From: Cupriavidus gilardii
GTDB lineage: Bacteria; Pseudomonadota; Gammaproteobacteria; Burkholderiales; Burkholderiaceae
Assembly (NCBI RefSeq): GCF_008801915.1
Contig: NZ_VZOV01000020.1
Span: 26,965 to 90,964 of the forward strand
DNA length: 64,000 nucleotides
Reading direction: 5' to 3'
Below, one piece after another: positions 1-10,360 of the stretch. A program made the position numbers and the translations under genes. The notes below the pieces were generated by a model. It searched no databases. It was not told the DNA's origin and saw only the letters and a list, made by a program, of their open reading frames with translations. Every line of letters begins with the position of its first letter. Within the stretch, counting starts at the first letter, position 1.

Positions 1-155
1 CGACGCTGGCCGCCGATGCCGACGGTACCGTCGCGCGGGCGAGCGCCGTGCTGGTCAAGGGCTCGCGCTTCATGCGGATGGAACGCATGGTCGATGCGCT
101 GGTCACGCCGGCGGCCGGGCCGGCTGCGTCCGCCGAGCCGGCGAACAAGGGTTGA
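1..155 (+). CDS. murF: MurF, C-terminal end (partial)
   Basis: This is the last 50 codons of an ORF open to the left edge, read in the frame starting at base 3 and ending at TGA 153-155. The segment KGSRFMRMERMV is typical of the C-terminal domain of UDP-N-acetylmuramoyl-tripeptide--D-alanyl-D-alanine ligase, the cytoplasmic enzyme that adds D-Ala-D-Ala to complete the murein pentapeptide precursor. It is followed by a short Ala/Pro-rich tail. Position directly before mraY is the usual dcw order, which supports the call despite the short fragment. The ATP-binding domain lies outside the window. Confidence 0.85.
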   Translation, partial: TLAADADGTVARASAVLVKGSRFMRMERMVDALVTPAAGPAASAEPANKG

Positions 156-248
156 GACTGAACGGCAGTGAAGCTTAACGATTGATTGGAATTGGCCGCA
201 GGCCCCGAACGAGGGACACCGCGGCAGCAGACTGGAAACCGAAGAACG

Positions 249-1418
249 ATGTTATTGGCCCTGGCCCAATGGCTGCAAGATGACTACAGCTTCCTGCGGG
301 TCGTCAACTATCTGACCTTCCGCGCCGTGATGGCCAACCTCACGGCGCTGGTGATCGGCCTCGCGCTCGGTCCGTGGGTGATCCGCAAGCTGACCGAGAT
401 GAAGATCGGCCAGGCGGTGCGCACGATCGGCCCGCAGACCCATCTGGTCAAGTCCGGCACGCCGACCATGGGCGGCGTGCTGGTGCTGCTGTCGATCGGC
501 ATCTCGACGGTGCTGTGGTGCGACTGGGGCAACCGCTTCGTCTGGGTGGTGATGCTGGTGACCTTCGGCTACGGCGCGATCGGCTGGGTCGACGACTACC
601 GCAAGGTCGTCTATCGCGACCCGCGCGGCATGTCGAGCGGCGAGAAGTATTTCTGGCAGACGCTGATCGGGCTGGTGGCCGCGGTCTATCTGGCGTTCTC
701 GATCTCCGAGGCCAGCAACGTCAAGGTGTGGGAGCTGTTCCTGAGCTGGGTCGAAGGCGGGCTGTCGCTGGACATGCCCTACAAGTCGAACCTGCTGGTG
801 CCCTTCTTCAAGGAGGTCAGCTACCCGCTGGGCGTGGCCGGCTTCATCGTGCTGACCTATTTCGTGATCGTCGGCTCGAGCAACGCCGTGAACCTGACCG
901 ACGGCCTCGACGGCCTGGTGATCATGCCGGTGGTGCTGGTCGGCAGCGCGCTCGGCGTGTTCGCCTACGTGATGGGCAACGCGGTCTACAGCAAGTACCT
1001 GCTGTTCCCGCACATCCCGGGCGCGGGCGAGCTGCTGATCTTCTGCTCGGCGATGGCCGGCGCGGGGCTCGCGTTCCTGTGGTTCAACGCGCATCCGGCG
1101 CAGGTATTCATGGGCGATGTCGGCGCGCTGGCGCTGGGCGGGGCGCTCGGCACCATCGCCGTCATCGTGCGCCAGGAGATCGTGCTGTTCGTGATGGGCG
1201 GTGTGTTCGTCGCCGAGACGGTGTCGGTGATGCTGCAGGTCGCCTGGTTCAAGTTCACCAAGCGGCGTTATGGCGAAGGGCGGCGGCTGTTCCGCATGGC
1301 GCCGCTGCACCACCATTTCGAGCTCAGCGGGTGGAAGGAAACGCAGGTCACCGTCCGCTTCTGGGTGATCACGCTGCTGCTGGTGCTGATCGGGCTCTCG
1401 ACGCTGAAGCTGCGCTGA
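249..1418 (+). CDS. mraY: Phospho-N-acetylmuramoyl-pentapeptide-transferase (lipid I synthase)
   Basis: MraY transfers phospho-MurNAc-pentapeptide from UDP to undecaprenyl phosphate on the inner face of the cytoplasmic membrane, giving lipid I. The 389-residue polytopic protein carries the family signatures VDDYRK (about 114-119), NLTDGLDGL (about 215-223, Mg2+/substrate aspartates) and the histidine motif HHHFE (about 354-358) near the C-terminus. I chose ATG 249 because it gives the usual family length and start (MLLALAQWL); a TTG at 186 in the same frame would add 21 residues unlike the family. It lies between murF and murD in the dcw cluster and is surely part of that transcription unit. 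Confidence 0.96.
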   Translation: MLLALAQWLQDDYSFLRVVNYLTFRAVMANLTALVIGLALGPWVIRKLTEMKIGQAVRTIGPQTHLVKSGTPTMGGVLVLLSIGISTVLWCDWGNRFVWVVMLVTFGYGAIGWVDDYRKVVYRDPRGMSSGEKYFWQTLIGLVAAVYLAFSISEASNVKVWELFLSWVEGGLSLDMPYKSNLLVPFFKEVSYPLGVAGFIVLTYFVIVGSSNAVNLTDGLDGLVIMPVVLVGSALGVFAYVMGNAVYSKYLLFPHIPGAGELLIFCSAMAGAGLAFLWFNAHPAQVFMGDVGALALGGALGTIAVIVRQEIVLFVMGGVFVAETVSVMLQVAWFKFTKRRYGEGRRLFRMAPLHHHFELSGWKETQVTVRFWVITLLLVLIGLSTLKLR

Positions 1419-1472
1419 CGCGCACGGATCGCAAGTTCAATCGACGACAGGAAATCAAAGGCAGGAAACGAA

Positions 1473-3005
1473 GTGTTTGGCCAGTTGCAGACCCCTGATG
1501 TGCTGGTACTGGGCCTCGGTGAATCGGGCCTGGCGATGGCGCGCTGGTGCGGCCGGTATGGCTGCGCGCTGCGTGTCGCCGATACCCGTCCGGCGCCCGC
1601 CAATCTTGCCTTCCTGCAGGCCGAGCTGCCCTCGGCCGAATTCGTCGGCGGCCCGTTCACGGCCGCGCTGCTCGACGGCATCGGGCTGATCGCGATCAGC
1701 CCGGGCCTGTCGCCGGCCGAAGCCGACACCGGCGCGCTGCTGGACGCGGCGCGCGAGCGCGGCATTCCGGTGTGGGGCGAGATCGAACTGTTCGCGCGCG
1801 CGCTGGCGCATCTGCAGGCCGAAGCGGGCTACGCGCCGAAGCTGCTGGCGATCACCGGCACCAACGGCAAGACCACCACCACCGCGTTGACCGGCCGGCT
1901 GGTCGAGCGCGCCGGCAAGACCGTGGCGGTCGCCGGCAATATCAGCCCGTCGGCGCTGGACAAGCTGTCGGCCTGCATCGCCGCGGCAACGCTGCCCGAC
2001 GTCTGGGTGCTGGAACTGTCCAGTTTCCAGCTGGAGACCACGCATACGCTGGCTCCGCACGCGGCCGCGGTGCTCAACGTCACCCAGGACCACCTCGACT
2101 GGCACGGCACGATGCAGGCCTACGCGGCGGCCAAGCAGCGCATCTTCGGGCCTGCCGGCAGCGACGGCTCGCACTGCGTGCAGGTGCTGAACCGCAACGA
2201 CCGGCTGACGATGGAGATGGCGCGCCAGGGCAGCGTGCCGGTGACGTTCGGCACCGACCTGCCGGAAGTGCCGGGCAGCTTCGGCATCCTGCGCGAGGGC
2301 GGCATGCCGTGGCTGGTGCTGGCCGAGCCCGACACGGAGGCCGACGAAGCGAAGCCGCGCCGCCGCAGGGGCGCGGCCGGCGACGACGCCGCGCCGGTGC
2401 CGGTGCGGCACAAGCGCCTGATGCCGGCCGACGCGCTGCACATCCGCGGCATGCACAACGCCACCAACGCGATGGCGGCGCTGGCGCTGTGCCGCGCCAT
2501 CGATCTGCCGCTGAACGCGCTGCTGCACGGCCTGCGCGAATACCGCGGCGAACCGCACCGGGTCGAGTGGCTCGCCACGATCGACGATGTCGAGTACTTC
2601 GACGACAGCAAGGGCACCAATGTCGGCGCGACCGTCGCCGCGCTGTCCGGCCTGGACAAGCGCGTGGTGCTGATCGCCGGTGGCGAGGGCAAGGGTCAGG
2701 ACTTCTCGCCGCTGGCGGCGCCGGTGGCGCAGTACGCGCGCGCGGTGGTGCTGATCGGCAAGGCCGCCGGCGAACTGCGCGCGGCGCTGGAAGGCACCGG
2801 CGTCGCGCTGCTCGATGCGGGTTCGGAGGAGGGCGCGCTCGAGGCCGCGGTGCGGCTGGCCGCCGCACAGGCGCAGCCGGGTGACGTGGTGCTGCTGTCG
2901 CCGGCCTGCGCGAGCCTGGACATGTTCCGCAACTACGTGCATCGCGCGCAGGTGTTCCGCGCCGCGGTCGAAGAACTGGCGCTGTCCCGGGGGATCATGC
3001 CATGA
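1473..3005 (+). CDS. murD: UDP-N-acetylmuramoyl-L-alanine--D-glutamate ligase
   Basis: MurD adds D-glutamate to UDP-MurNAc-L-Ala in the cytoplasm. The 510-residue protein shows the Mur ligase P-loop GTNGKTTTT (from residue 129) and the C-domain motif DDSKGTN. It starts with GTG, preceded by AGGAAA about 5 bases upstream; no ATG fits the conserved N-terminus. It is longer than the roughly 440-residue E. coli enzyme, partly because of a charged, Arg- and Ala-rich segment around residues 285-312 (RRRRG followed by acidic residues), probably a surface loop. Its TGA overlaps the ftsW start as ATGA, implying translational coupling. Confidence 0.95.
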   Translation: MFGQLQTPDVLVLGLGESGLAMARWCGRYGCALRVADTRPAPANLAFLQAELPSAEFVGGPFTAALLDGIGLIAISPGLSPAEADTGALLDAARERGIPVWGEIELFARALAHLQAEAGYAPKLLAITGTNGKTTTTALTGRLVERAGKTVAVAGNISPSALDKLSACIAAATLPDVWVLELSSFQLETTHTLAPHAAAVLNVTQDHLDWHGTMQAYAAAKQRIFGPAGSDGSHCVQVLNRNDRLTMEMARQGSVPVTFGTDLPEVPGSFGILREGGMPWLVLAEPDTEADEAKPRRRRGAAGDDAAPVPVRHKRLMPADALHIRGMHNATNAMAALALCRAIDLPLNALLHGLREYRGEPHRVEWLATIDDVEYFDDSKGTNVGATVAALSGLDKRVVLIAGGEGKGQDFSPLAAPVAQYARAVVLIGKAAGELRAALEGTGVALLDAGSEEGALEAAVRLAAAQAQPGDVVLLSPACASLDMFRNYVHRAQVFRAAVEELALSRGIMP

Positions 3006-4270
3006 GCGAGATGCAGGCAGAGCGCCAGGCCAAGCGCAGCGGCTTCGTCGGCGCCACCATCGTCGGCGCGACCATCGGCAATGCCTGGGAAGGGCTGCGC
3101 GATGCGGTGTCGGGCGTCAAGCCGACCCGCTCGCGGATGATGGAGTACGACCAGCCGCTGCTGTGGGTCGCGATCGTGCTGCTGTCGCTCGGCCTGGTGA
3201 TGGTCTATTCGGCCACCATCGCGCTGCCCGACTCGCCGCGCTTCGCCAATTACCGCGAGAGCCATTTCCTGATCCGCCATGCGTTCTCGCTGCTGATCGG
3301 GCTGGGCGTGGGGCTGCTGGCCTTCCAGATCCCGGTCAAGTACTGGGACCGCTATGCGCCCAAGCTGTTCGTGCTGGCGCTGGTCCTGCTGATCATCGTG
3401 CTGGTGCCCTTCATCGGCAAGGGCGTCAACGGCGCGCGCCGCTGGATTCCGCTGGGCCTGATGAACTTCCAGCCGTCCGAGCTGATGAAGCTGGCGGTGG
3501 TGCTGTACGCCGCCAACTACACGGTGCGCAAGCAGGAATGGATGCAGAGCCTGGGCAAGGGCTTCCTGCCGATGGGCGTCGCGGTCGCGGTGGTCGGCAT
3601 GCTGCTGCTGCTCGAGCCCGACATGGGCGCGTTCCTGGTGATCGCCGCGGTGGCGATGGGCATCCTGTTCCTGGGCGGCGTCAACGGCAAGCTGTTCGGC
3701 GCGCTGGTGGCGATCGCGGTCGGCACCTTCGCATTGCTGATCGCGGTGTCGCCGTGGCGGCGCGAGCGGATCTTCGCCTATCTCGATCCCTGGCGCGAGG
3801 AATACGCGCTGGGCAAGGCCTATCAGCTGACCCACTCGCTGATCGCCTTCGGCCGCGGCGAATGGGCCGGGGTCGGGCTGGGCGGCAGCATCGAGAAGCT
3901 GCACTACCTGCCCGAGGCGCATACCGACTTCATCCTGGCCGTGATCGGCGAGGAGCTGGGCTTCATCGGCGTGCTGACCGCGATCGTGCTGTTCTACTGG
4001 CTGGTGCGCCGCGCCTTCTCGATCGGCCGCACCGCGCTGCAGCTCGACCGCACGTTCGCCGGCCTGGTCGCCAAGGGCATCGGCATCTGGATCGGCTGGC
4101 AGGCCTTCATCAACATGGGCGTGAACCTGGGCCTGCTGCCGACCAAGGGGCTGACGCTGCCGATGGTCAGCTACGGCGGTTCGGGGATCCTGATGAACTG
4201 CGTCGCCTTGGCGCTGCTGCTGCGCATCGATTATGAAAACCGCGTATTGATGCGTGGAGGGAAGGTATGA
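3002..4270 (+). CDS. ftsW: Septal peptidoglycan polymerase FtsW (SEDS family)
   Basis: FtsW is the SEDS-family glycosyltransferase that, with FtsI, polymerises septal peptidoglycan from lipid II. The 422-residue protein has an N-terminal cytoplasmic extension of about 50 residues, then about ten membrane segments. SEDS signatures are visible: RRWIPLG and QPSELMK, the [17 protein letters not shown] loop with the catalytic-region acidic residues, and [10 protein letters not shown] near the end. It starts inside murD by a 4-base overlap. The C-terminus ([10 protein letters not shown]) is duplicated in the next small ORF, and the ftsW stop overlaps that ORF's ATG. Confidence 0.95.
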   Translation: MSEMQAERQAKRSGFVGATIVGATIGNAWEGLRDAVSGVKPTRSRMMEYDQPLLWVAIVLLSLGLVMVYSATIALPDSPRFANYRESHFLIRHAFSLLIGLGVGLLAFQIPVKYWDRYAPKLFVLALVLLIIVLVPFIGKGVNGARRWIPLGLMNFQPSELMKLAVVLYAANYTVRKQEWMQSLGKGFLPMGVAVAVVGMLLLLEPDMGAFLVIAAVAMGILFLGGVNGKLFGALVAIAVGTFALLIAVSPWRRERIFAYLDPWREEYALGKAYQLTHSLIAFGRGEWAGVGLGGSIEKLHYLPEAHTDFILAVIGEELGFIGVLTAIVLFYWLVRRAFSIGRTALQLDRTFAGLVAKGIGIWIGWQAFINMGVNLGLLPTKGLTLPMVSYGGSGILMNCVALALLLRIDYENRVLMRGGKV

Positions 4271-4383
4271 CCGGAACGCAGCAATACGCGGTTTCGGCGC
4301 AGGCTAACTTCCCGCGCCAGCGGGAAGTCAAGCGCAGCGGCCGTAGCCACAATCGGGTGTTGATGCGTGGAGGGAAGGTATGA
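4235..4383 (+). repeat. Duplicated ftsW-murG junction flanking a palindromic insert
   Basis: A 24-base direct repeat (4247-4270 and 4360-4383, offset 113) carries the shared ribosome-binding site GGAGGGAAGG and ATGA. The intervening DNA contains a 12-base inverted repeat (4237-4248 with 4283-4294) and a 9-bp stem with a 4-base loop (4307-4315 with 4320-4328). The arrangement looks like a short palindromic element bounded by a duplicated target, or a local duplication that later diverged. The structure is seen; the mechanism is inference. Confidence 0.75.
4267..4383 (+). CDS. 38-residue ORF created by duplication of the ftsW 3' end
   Basis: This short frame opens with the ATG that overlaps the ftsW stop (ATGA, 4267-4270) and closes with a TGA that overlaps the murG ATG (4380-4383). 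Its last ten residues, [10 protein letters not shown], are identical to the FtsW C-terminus, because the junction sequence is present twice (4247-4270 and 4360-4383, 24 identical bases). Between the copies lies a palindrome-rich insert. The peptide has no recognisable domain, is basic (many Arg/Lys) and has no membrane segment. I infer that it carries ribosomes from ftsW to murG and may have no function as a protein. Translation is unproven; the frame and the two overlaps are seen directly. Confidence 0.5.
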   Translation: MTGTQQYAVSAQANFPRQREVKRSGRSHNRVLMRGGKV

Positions 4384-5456
4384 GTTCCACGCAGCCACGC
4401 ACCCTGCTCGTGATGGCGGGCGGTACCGGCGGCCATGTGTTCCCGGGGCTCGCCGTCGCGCATGCGCTGCGCGCACAGGGCTGGCGCGTGGTCTGGCTCG
4501 GCAACCGCACCGGCATGGAAGCGACGCTGGTGCCGAAGCACGACATCCCGATGGAGTTCATCCAGTTCGGCGGGCTGCGCGGCAAGGGACTGCTGACCAA
4601 GCTGCTGCTGCCGCTGAACCTGCTGCGCGCGTTCTGGCAGAGCATCGGCGCGCTGCGCCGGGTGCGCCCGAGCGTGGTGCTCGGCATGGGCGGCTATATC
4701 ACGTTCCCGGCCGGCATGATGGCCTCGCTGCTGGGCCGGCCGCTGGTGCTGCACGAGCAGAACTCGATCGCCGGCCTCGCCAACAAGGTGCTGGCCAGGG
4801 TCGCCGACCGCGTGCTGTGCGCATTTCCGCAGACGCTGCCCGGCGCCGAGTGGACCGGCAATCCCGTGCGCGAGGAAGTCGCGGCACTGGCAGAGCCGGC
4901 CGCGCGCTACGACGGCCGCCAGGGTCCGCTGCGGGTGCTGGTGGTCGGCGGCAGCCTCGGCGCCGCTGCGCTCAATTCGGTGGTGCCGCAGGCGCTGGCG
5001 CTGCTGCCCGAAGGCGAGCGGCCGCTGGTGCGGCACCAGGCCGGCGTCAGGCAGATCGATACGCTGCGCGCGAACTACGCAGCGGCCGGGGTCGCGGCCG
5101 AGGCCGTGCCCTTCATCGACGACATGGCGCAGGCCTACGCCGAAGCCGATCTGGTGATCTGCCGCGCCGGCGCGATGACGGTATCGGAGGTGGCGGCCGC
5201 CGGCGTGGCCGCGCTGTTCGTGCCGTTCCCGCATGCGGTGGACGACCACCAGACCACCAACGCGCGCTTCCTGTCGGAACAGGGCGCGGCGCTGCTGGTG
5301 CAACAGGACGCATTGACCGCGGAGGGGCTCGCGCAGACGCTGGCGCAGCTGTCGCGGCCGCAACTGAAAGAGATGGCGCTGCGCGCGCGCGGACTGGCCA
5401 AGCCGGATGCGACCCGGCGCGTGGCGCAGGTCTGCAGCGAGCTGGCCAAGGATTAG
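4380..5456 (+). CDS. murG: Lipid II synthase MurG (GlcNAc transferase)
   Basis: MurG adds GlcNAc from UDP-GlcNAc to lipid I on the inner membrane face, giving lipid II. The 358-residue GT-B protein has the N-terminal GGTGGH motif (14-19) and the second-domain loop VVGGSLGA that contacts the donor nucleotide. Length matches the family. The chosen ATG is the second copy of the duplicated junction, with GGAGGGAAGG upstream; it overlaps the stop of the preceding 38-codon ORF. murC follows after 44 bases. Confidence 0.96.
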   Translation: MSSTQPRTLLVMAGGTGGHVFPGLAVAHALRAQGWRVVWLGNRTGMEATLVPKHDIPMEFIQFGGLRGKGLLTKLLLPLNLLRAFWQSIGALRRVRPSVVLGMGGYITFPAGMMASLLGRPLVLHEQNSIAGLANKVLARVADRVLCAFPQTLPGAEWTGNPVREEVAALAEPAARYDGRQGPLRVLVVGGSLGAAALNSVVPQALALLPEGERPLVRHQAGVRQIDTLRANYAAAGVAAEAVPFIDDMAQAYAEADLVICRAGAMTVSEVAAAGVAALFVPFPHAVDDHQTTNARFLSEQGAALLVQQDALTAEGLAQTLAQLSRPQLKEMALRARGLAKPDATRRVAQVCSELAKD

Positions 5457-5500
5457 TACGGGGAACCGAGGGGATCGAGGTCCACCGACAAGCAGGATTC

Positions 5501-7018
5501 ATGAAGCATATCGTCAAGAACATCCACTTCGTAGGCATCGGCGGCGCCGGCATGAGCGGCATCGCCGAGGTGCTGCTCAATCTCGGCTACCGGGTGTCCG
5601 GTTCCGACATGGGCAGCAACGCCGCGACGCGCCGCCTCGCCGCGCTGGGCGCGACGGTGATGCACGGCCACGATGCCGCGCATATCGCCGGCGCCAACGC
5701 GGTGGTGGTGTCGACCGCCGTCAGCGGCGACAACCCCGAGGTGCTGGCCGCGCGCGCCAAGCGCATTCCAGTGGTGCCGCGCGCGGTGATGCTGGCCGAA
5801 CTGATGCGCCTGAAGCAAGGCGTCGCCATCGCCGGCACGCACGGCAAGACCACCACCACCAGCCTGGTGGCGTCGGTGCTGGCCGAGGGCGGGCTCGATC
5901 CGACCTTCGTGATCGGCGGCCGGCTGAACTCGGCCGGCGCCAATGCGCGGCTGGGCACCGGCGACTTCATCGTCGCCGAGGCGGACGAATCGGACGCGTC
6001 GTTCCTGAACCTGTTCCCGGTGATCGAGGTGATCACCAACATCGACGCCGACCATATGGACACCTACGGGCATGACTTCGCCCGTCTGAAGCAGGCGTTC
6101 GTCGAGTTCACGCAGCGGCTGCCGTTCTACGGCATCGCGGTGCTGTGCGTCGACGATCCCAACGTGCGCGAGATCCTGCCCTTCGTGTCCAAGCCGGTGG
6201 TCCGTTACGGCTTCGCCGAGGACGCGCAGGTGCGCGCCGTCAACGCCCGCGCGGTCGACGGCCAGATGCATTTCACGGTGCTGCGCCAGCTGAACAACCA
6301 TGCCGAGCCGCCGCTGGACGTGGTGCTGAACCTGCCGGGCCTGCACAACGTGCAGAACGCGCTGGCGGCGATCGCGATCGCCACCGAGCTGGAAGTGCCC
6401 GATGCCGCCATCGTCAAGGCGCTGCGCGAATTCCACGGCGTCGGCCGGCGCTTCCAGCGCTACGGCGAGGTGGCCTGCGCGGACGGCAGCGGTACCTTCA
6501 CGCTGGTCGACGACTACGGCCACCACCCGGTCGAGATGGCCGCGACGCTGGCCGCCGCGCGCGGCGCGTTCCCGGGCCGCCGGCTGGTGCTGGCGTTCCA
6601 GCCGCATCGCTTCACGCGCACGCGCGACTGCTTCGAGGACTTCGTCAAGGTGCTCGGCACCGTCGACGCGCTGCTGCTGGCCGAGGTCTATCCGGCCGGC
6701 GAGGCACCGATCGTCGCCGCCGACGGCCGCGCGCTGACGCGCGCGCTGCGGGTCGCCGGCAAGGTCGAGCCGGTCTTCGTCGAGCAGATCGACGACATGC
6801 CGCAAGCGATCCTCGACGCCGCGCGTCCGGGCGACGTGGTGGTGACGATGGGCGCCGGCACGATCGGCGCGGTGCCGGGCCTGCTGGTGTCGGGCCAGGC
6901 CGGGGCCTCCTCCGCATCCACGGCATCGGCGGCGTCTTCCCCTTCGCAACCCGCTGCCCAGTCAGCGTCGCAACAACCAGTGCAAGCGGCCGTGCCGCAA
7001 GCCGGAGGCCAGGCATGA
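5501..7018 (+). CDS. murC: UDP-N-acetylmuramate--L-alanine ligase
   Basis: MurC attaches L-alanine to UDP-MurNAc, the first peptide step of murein precursor synthesis. The frame is open far upstream through murG, but the conserved start [20 protein letters not shown] fixes the ATG at 5501. The P-loop GTHGKTTTT lies near residue 112, and the ADESDASFL segment follows. The 505-residue protein ends in an unusual low-complexity tail of about 40 Ser/Ala/Gln/Pro residues (from about 465) that most MurC proteins lack. TGA overlaps the ddlB ATG (ATGA). Confidence 0.95.
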   Translation: MKHIVKNIHFVGIGGAGMSGIAEVLLNLGYRVSGSDMGSNAATRRLAALGATVMHGHDAAHIAGANAVVVSTAVSGDNPEVLAARAKRIPVVPRAVMLAELMRLKQGVAIAGTHGKTTTTSLVASVLAEGGLDPTFVIGGRLNSAGANARLGTGDFIVAEADESDASFLNLFPVIEVITNIDADHMDTYGHDFARLKQAFVEFTQRLPFYGIAVLCVDDPNVREILPFVSKPVVRYGFAEDAQVRAVNARAVDGQMHFTVLRQLNNHAEPPLDVVLNLPGLHNVQNALAAIAIATELEVPDAAIVKALREFHGVGRRFQRYGEVACADGSGTFTLVDDYGHHPVEMAATLAAARGAFPGRRLVLAFQPHRFTRTRDCFEDFVKVLGTVDALLLAEVYPAGEAPIVAADGRALTRALRVAGKVEPVFVEQIDDMPQAILDAARPGDVVVTMGAGTIGAVPGLLVSGQAGASSASTASAASSPSQPAAQSASQQPVQAAVPQAGGQA

Positions 7019-8007
7019 GCTTCGTCCCCAATCCCCAGATCGATCCGAAGACGCTCGGCAAGGTCGGCGTGCTGATGGGCGGCCGTTCGGCCGAACGCGA
7101 AATCTCGCTGCTGTCCGGGCAGGGCGTGCTGGCCGCGCTGCAGTCGCGCGGCGTCGACGCGCATGCCTTCGATCCGGCGCTGCGCAGTGTCGCCGAACTG
7201 GCCGCGGCCGGTTTCGACCGCGTCTTCATCGCGCTGCACGGCCGCTACGGCGAGGACGGCACCATGCAGGGCCTGCTCGAGCAGCTGGGCATTCCTTACA
7301 CCGGCAGCGGCGTGCTGGCCTCCGCGCTGGCGATGGACAAGCCCGCCACCAAGCGGCTGTGGAGCACCCACGGATTGCCGACGCCGCGCTTTGCGATGCT
7401 GACGGCCGACTGCACCGAGCGCGAGTTCGATGCAGTGGTGGCGGACCTGGGCCTGCCGCTGATCGTCAAGCCGGCGCGCGAAGGCTCGTCGATCGGCCTG
7501 ACCAAGGTCACGGACGCCGGCCAGATGCGCGCCGCCTACGAGAAGGCCGCCGCGCTGGACAACGACGTGATCGCCGAAGCGTTCGTCGACGGCGCCGAGC
7601 TGACCTGCCCGATCGTCGGCGAGGGCCGCGACGCGGTGGCGCTGCCGGTGATCCGGATCGTCGCGCCCGACGCCAACTACGACTATCAGAACAAGTACTT
7701 CACGGACGTGACCCAGTACCTGTGCCCCGCGAACCTGGGCGACGAACTCGAGCAGCGCGTGCGCAGCCTCGCGGTCGAGGCCTTCCGCGTGCTGGGCTGC
7801 CGCGGCTGGGCGCGCGCCGACGTGATGCTGACCGCCGACGGCCAGCCCTACCTGCTGGAGATGAACACCTCGCCCGGCATGACCGGCCATTCGCTGGTGC
7901 CGATGTCGGCGCGCGCGGCCGGCATCAGCTACGAGGACTTCGTGCTGCAGGTGGTCGCCGCGGCGACGCTGGACCTGCATCCGAACGAGCACTGGAAACC
8001 CGAATAA
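7015..8007 (+). CDS. ddlB: D-alanine--D-alanine ligase B
   Basis: DdlB makes D-Ala-D-Ala, the substrate of MurF. The 330-residue ATP-grasp protein shows the N-terminal [13 protein letters not shown] motif, the EGSSIGL loop and the C-terminal [12 protein letters not shown] with the Mg2+-binding Glu/Asn. The ATG at 7015 overlaps the murC stop. Its place between murC and ftsQ identifies it as the dcw-linked DdlB. Confidence 0.95.
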   Translation: MSFVPNPQIDPKTLGKVGVLMGGRSAEREISLLSGQGVLAALQSRGVDAHAFDPALRSVAELAAAGFDRVFIALHGRYGEDGTMQGLLEQLGIPYTGSGVLASALAMDKPATKRLWSTHGLPTPRFAMLTADCTEREFDAVVADLGLPLIVKPAREGSSIGLTKVTDAGQMRAAYEKAAALDNDVIAEAFVDGAELTCPIVGEGRDAVALPVIRIVAPDANYDYQNKYFTDVTQYLCPANLGDELEQRVRSLAVEAFRVLGCRGWARADVMLTADGQPYLLEMNTSPGMTGHSLVPMSARAAGISYEDFVLQVVAAATLDLHPNEHWKPE

Positions 8008-8028
8008 CCCCGCGCCTTCCGAATCGAC

Positions 8029-8967
8029 ATGTGGCACAACGCACGCCTGCTGAACCTGATCGCCACCACGCTGTACGCCGTGGTGGTGGTGATGGCGCTC
8101 GCGGCCGGCCTGATGTGGCTGGCGCAGCGGCCGGTGTTCGCGATCACCCATGTCGAGCTGGCGCCGATGTACGGCGGCGCGCTGCGCCACGTCAACGCGC
8201 CGGCGGTGCGCGCCAACGCGCTGGGCAAGCTGTCGGGCAACTTCTTCACGCTGGACCTGGACGCCGCGCGCCAGGCCTTCGAGTCGGTGCCCTGGGTGCG
8301 CAAGGCCAGCGTGCGGCGCGAATGGCCGAGCGGCCTGACGGTCAGGATCGAGGAACACGAGGCGCTCGGTACCTGGGGCGCGCCCGATACCGGCCGGCTG
8401 ATCAATACCTATGGCGAGCTGTTCGTGGCCAATCCCGCCGAGGCGGAAGAGGACGCCCGGCTGCTCGCGCTCGATGGCCCGCCCGGCAGCGAGGCGGATG
8501 TCGTCGACAAGCTCGAGATCATGCGCGACTGGTTCCGGCCGTTGAAGGCCGAACCGCTCGCGGTGACGTTGTCCGGGCGTTACGCCTGGCGGGCCAGGCT
8601 GTCCAACGGCATGGTGGTCGAACTGGGACGGGAGCAGACCGACCTTGACCGGATGGCGATGGAGGAGCGCGTCAAGCGTTTCGTCATCGCCTGGCCGCAG
8701 GTGACGGAGCAGTGGGGCAAGCAGATCGAGTATGCGGATTTGCGCTATCCGAACGGGTTTGCCATCCGGGCAGCCAATGTGCGCTTCCTGACCGAGGCCC
8801 AGGCGGCAGCCGCCGCCAAGGCACGCGAGCAGGGAACGAGCAATGCGAACGGCGCCAACCGTGCCAGTGCCAGTGCCAGTGCCAGTGCAAGCAGCACGAA
8901 GCGTGGCCCGGCTTCCAACAACAATCCGACGCGACTGAGAAAAGAGAACGCGGAGAAAACCCGATGA
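8029..8967 (+). CDS. ftsQ: Cell division protein FtsQ
   Basis: FtsQ is the bitopic divisome protein that recruits FtsB and FtsL. It has a short cytoplasmic N-terminus, one membrane segment (about 11-34) and a periplasmic POTRA domain (about 40-110, starting FAITHVELAPM), followed by the beta domain. The 312-residue protein ends in a low-complexity tail with an Ala-Ser repeat encoded by a hexanucleotide repeat. Its TGA overlaps the ftsA ATG. There is a 21-base gap after ddlB. Confidence 0.93.
   Translation: MWHNARLLNLIATTLYAVVVVMALAAGLMWLAQRPVFAITHVELAPMYGGALRHVNAPAVRANALGKLSGNFFTLDLDAARQAFESVPWVRKASVRREWPSGLTVRIEEHEALGTWGAPDTGRLINTYGELFVANPAEAEEDARLLALDGPPGSEADVVDKLEIMRDWFRPLKAEPLAVTLSGRYAWRARLSNGMVVELGREQTDLDRMAMEERVKRFVIAWPQVTEQWGKQIEYADLRYPNGFAIRAANVRFLTEAQAAAAAKAREQGTSNANGANRASASASASASSTKRGPASNNNPTRLRKENAEKTR
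8863..8886 (+). repeat. Hexanucleotide tandem repeat in ftsQ
   Basis: Four exact copies of GCCAGT encode an (Ala-Ser)n stretch in the FtsQ periplasmic tail. Gain or loss of a unit would keep the reading frame, so the tail length could vary between strains without breaking the gene. Confidence 0.85.
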
Positions 8968-10196
8968 GCAAGGAATACAAGGACCTGTTGGTTGGTCTGG
9001 ACATCGGCACCTCGAAGGTGGCGGCGGTGGTCGCGGAATTGCGCCCCGACGGCAGCTATGAAGTGATCGGGATGGGCCAATCCGAGTCCAAGGGGTTGAA
9101 GAAAGGGGTCGTGGTCAATATCGAGGCCACCGTGCAGTCGATCCAGAAGGCGCTCGAGGAAGCCGAGCTGATGGCCGACTGCAAGATTGCCGAGGTCTTC
9201 ACCGGCATTGCCGGCAGCCACATCCGCTCGTTCAACTCGAGCGGCATGGTGGCGATCAAGGACAAGGAGGTGACCCAGACCGATGTGGCGCGGGTCATCG
9301 AAACGGCGAAGGCGGTCAATATCCCGACCGACCAGCAGATCCTGCACATCCTGACCCAGGAATTCATCATCGACGGCCAGGAGGACGTGCGCGAGCCGAT
9401 CGGCATGAGCGGCATCCGCCTGGAGGTCAAGGTCCATATCGTGACCGGCGCGGTCAGCGCCGCGCAGAACATCGTCAAGTGCGTGCGCCGCTGCGGACTG
9501 GAGGTGCACGACCTGATCCTGCAGCCGCTGGCGTCGAGCCTGGCGGTGCTGACCGAGGACGAGAAGGAACTGGGCGTGGTGCTGGTCGACATCGGCGGCG
9601 GCACCACCGATATCGCGATCTTCAGCGAAGGCGCGATCCGCCATACCGCGGTGATTCCGATCGCCGGCGACCAGATCACCAACGACATCGCGATGGCGCT
9701 GCGCACGCCGACGCCCGATGCCGAGGACATCAAGATCCAGTACGGCATCGCCAAGCAGGCGATCGCCGATCCGGAGGAAATGATCGAGGTGCCCGGCGTG
9801 GGCGACCGCGGTACGCGCACGCTGTCGCGCCAGGCGCTGGCGGCGGTGATCGAGCCTCGCATCGAGGAGCTGTACTCGCTGGTGCATCAGGTCGTGCGCG
9901 AGTCCGGCTACGAGGAATTGCTGTCGTCCGGCATCGTGATCACCGGCGGCACGGCAATGATGCCCGGCATGGTGGAACTGGGAGAGGACATCTTCCTCAA
10001 ACCGGTTCGGGTTGGCGTTCCCGAGTACCGCGGCAACCTGCACGAGGTCGTCAAGAGCCCGCGCTACTCGACGGTGATGGGCCTGCTGCTGGAAGGCCGC
10101 GTGCAGCGGATGCGCGGACGCAAGGTCGCGGTGCAGAGCGGTTCGGTCAAGCAGATCTGGACGCGCATGAAGGAATGGTTCGTCGGCAATTTCTGA
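8964..10196 (+). CDS. ftsA: Cell division protein FtsA (actin-like Z-ring anchor)
   Basis: FtsA is the actin-fold ATPase that ties FtsZ to the membrane. The 410-residue protein has the phosphate-1 motif GLDIGTSKV near residue 12, the phosphate-2 motif DIGGGTTDIAIF, and a C-terminal amphipathic helix (KQIWTRMKEWF) that acts as membrane-targeting sequence. Start at ATG 8964 overlaps the ftsQ stop; an upstream extension of the frame lies inside ftsQ and is unlikely. ftsZ follows after 164 bases. Confidence 0.96.
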   Translation: MSKEYKDLLVGLDIGTSKVAAVVAELRPDGSYEVIGMGQSESKGLKKGVVVNIEATVQSIQKALEEAELMADCKIAEVFTGIAGSHIRSFNSSGMVAIKDKEVTQTDVARVIETAKAVNIPTDQQILHILTQEFIIDGQEDVREPIGMSGIRLEVKVHIVTGAVSAAQNIVKCVRRCGLEVHDLILQPLASSLAVLTEDEKELGVVLVDIGGGTTDIAIFSEGAIRHTAVIPIAGDQITNDIAMALRTPTPDAEDIKIQYGIAKQAIADPEEMIEVPGVGDRGTRTLSRQALAAVIEPRIEELYSLVHQVVRESGYEELLSSGIVITGGTAMMPGMVELGEDIFLKPVRVGVPEYRGNLHEVVKSPRYSTVMGLLLEGRVQRMRGRKVAVQSGSVKQIWTRMKEWFVGNF

Positions 10197-10282
10197 TTGG
10201 CCGGCATCGAATTGGCGACGCGCTTGTTGCCGGCTTGTCCACCGTGGCGGGCGCGGCGCGTTGATGGAGCAGTTTCTTTCTT

Positions 10283-10305
10283 TTGGTTCTTTGTTCAGGA
10301 ACCAA
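10283..10305 (+). other. Hairpin in the ftsA-ftsZ spacer
   Basis: A 7-bp stem (TTGGTTC, 10283-10289, with GAACCAA, 10299-10305) and 9-base loop sit in the 164-base gap between ftsA and ftsZ. No T-run follows, so it is not an obvious terminator. It could be an mRNA processing or stability element separating the ftsZ message from the upstream operon; that role is inference. Confidence 0.45.
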
Positions 10306-10360
10306 GGGTTGCGGCGGGGAGGCCGCAGCGTTTGGCGACTGATTTTTCTCGGAGGCAGTG

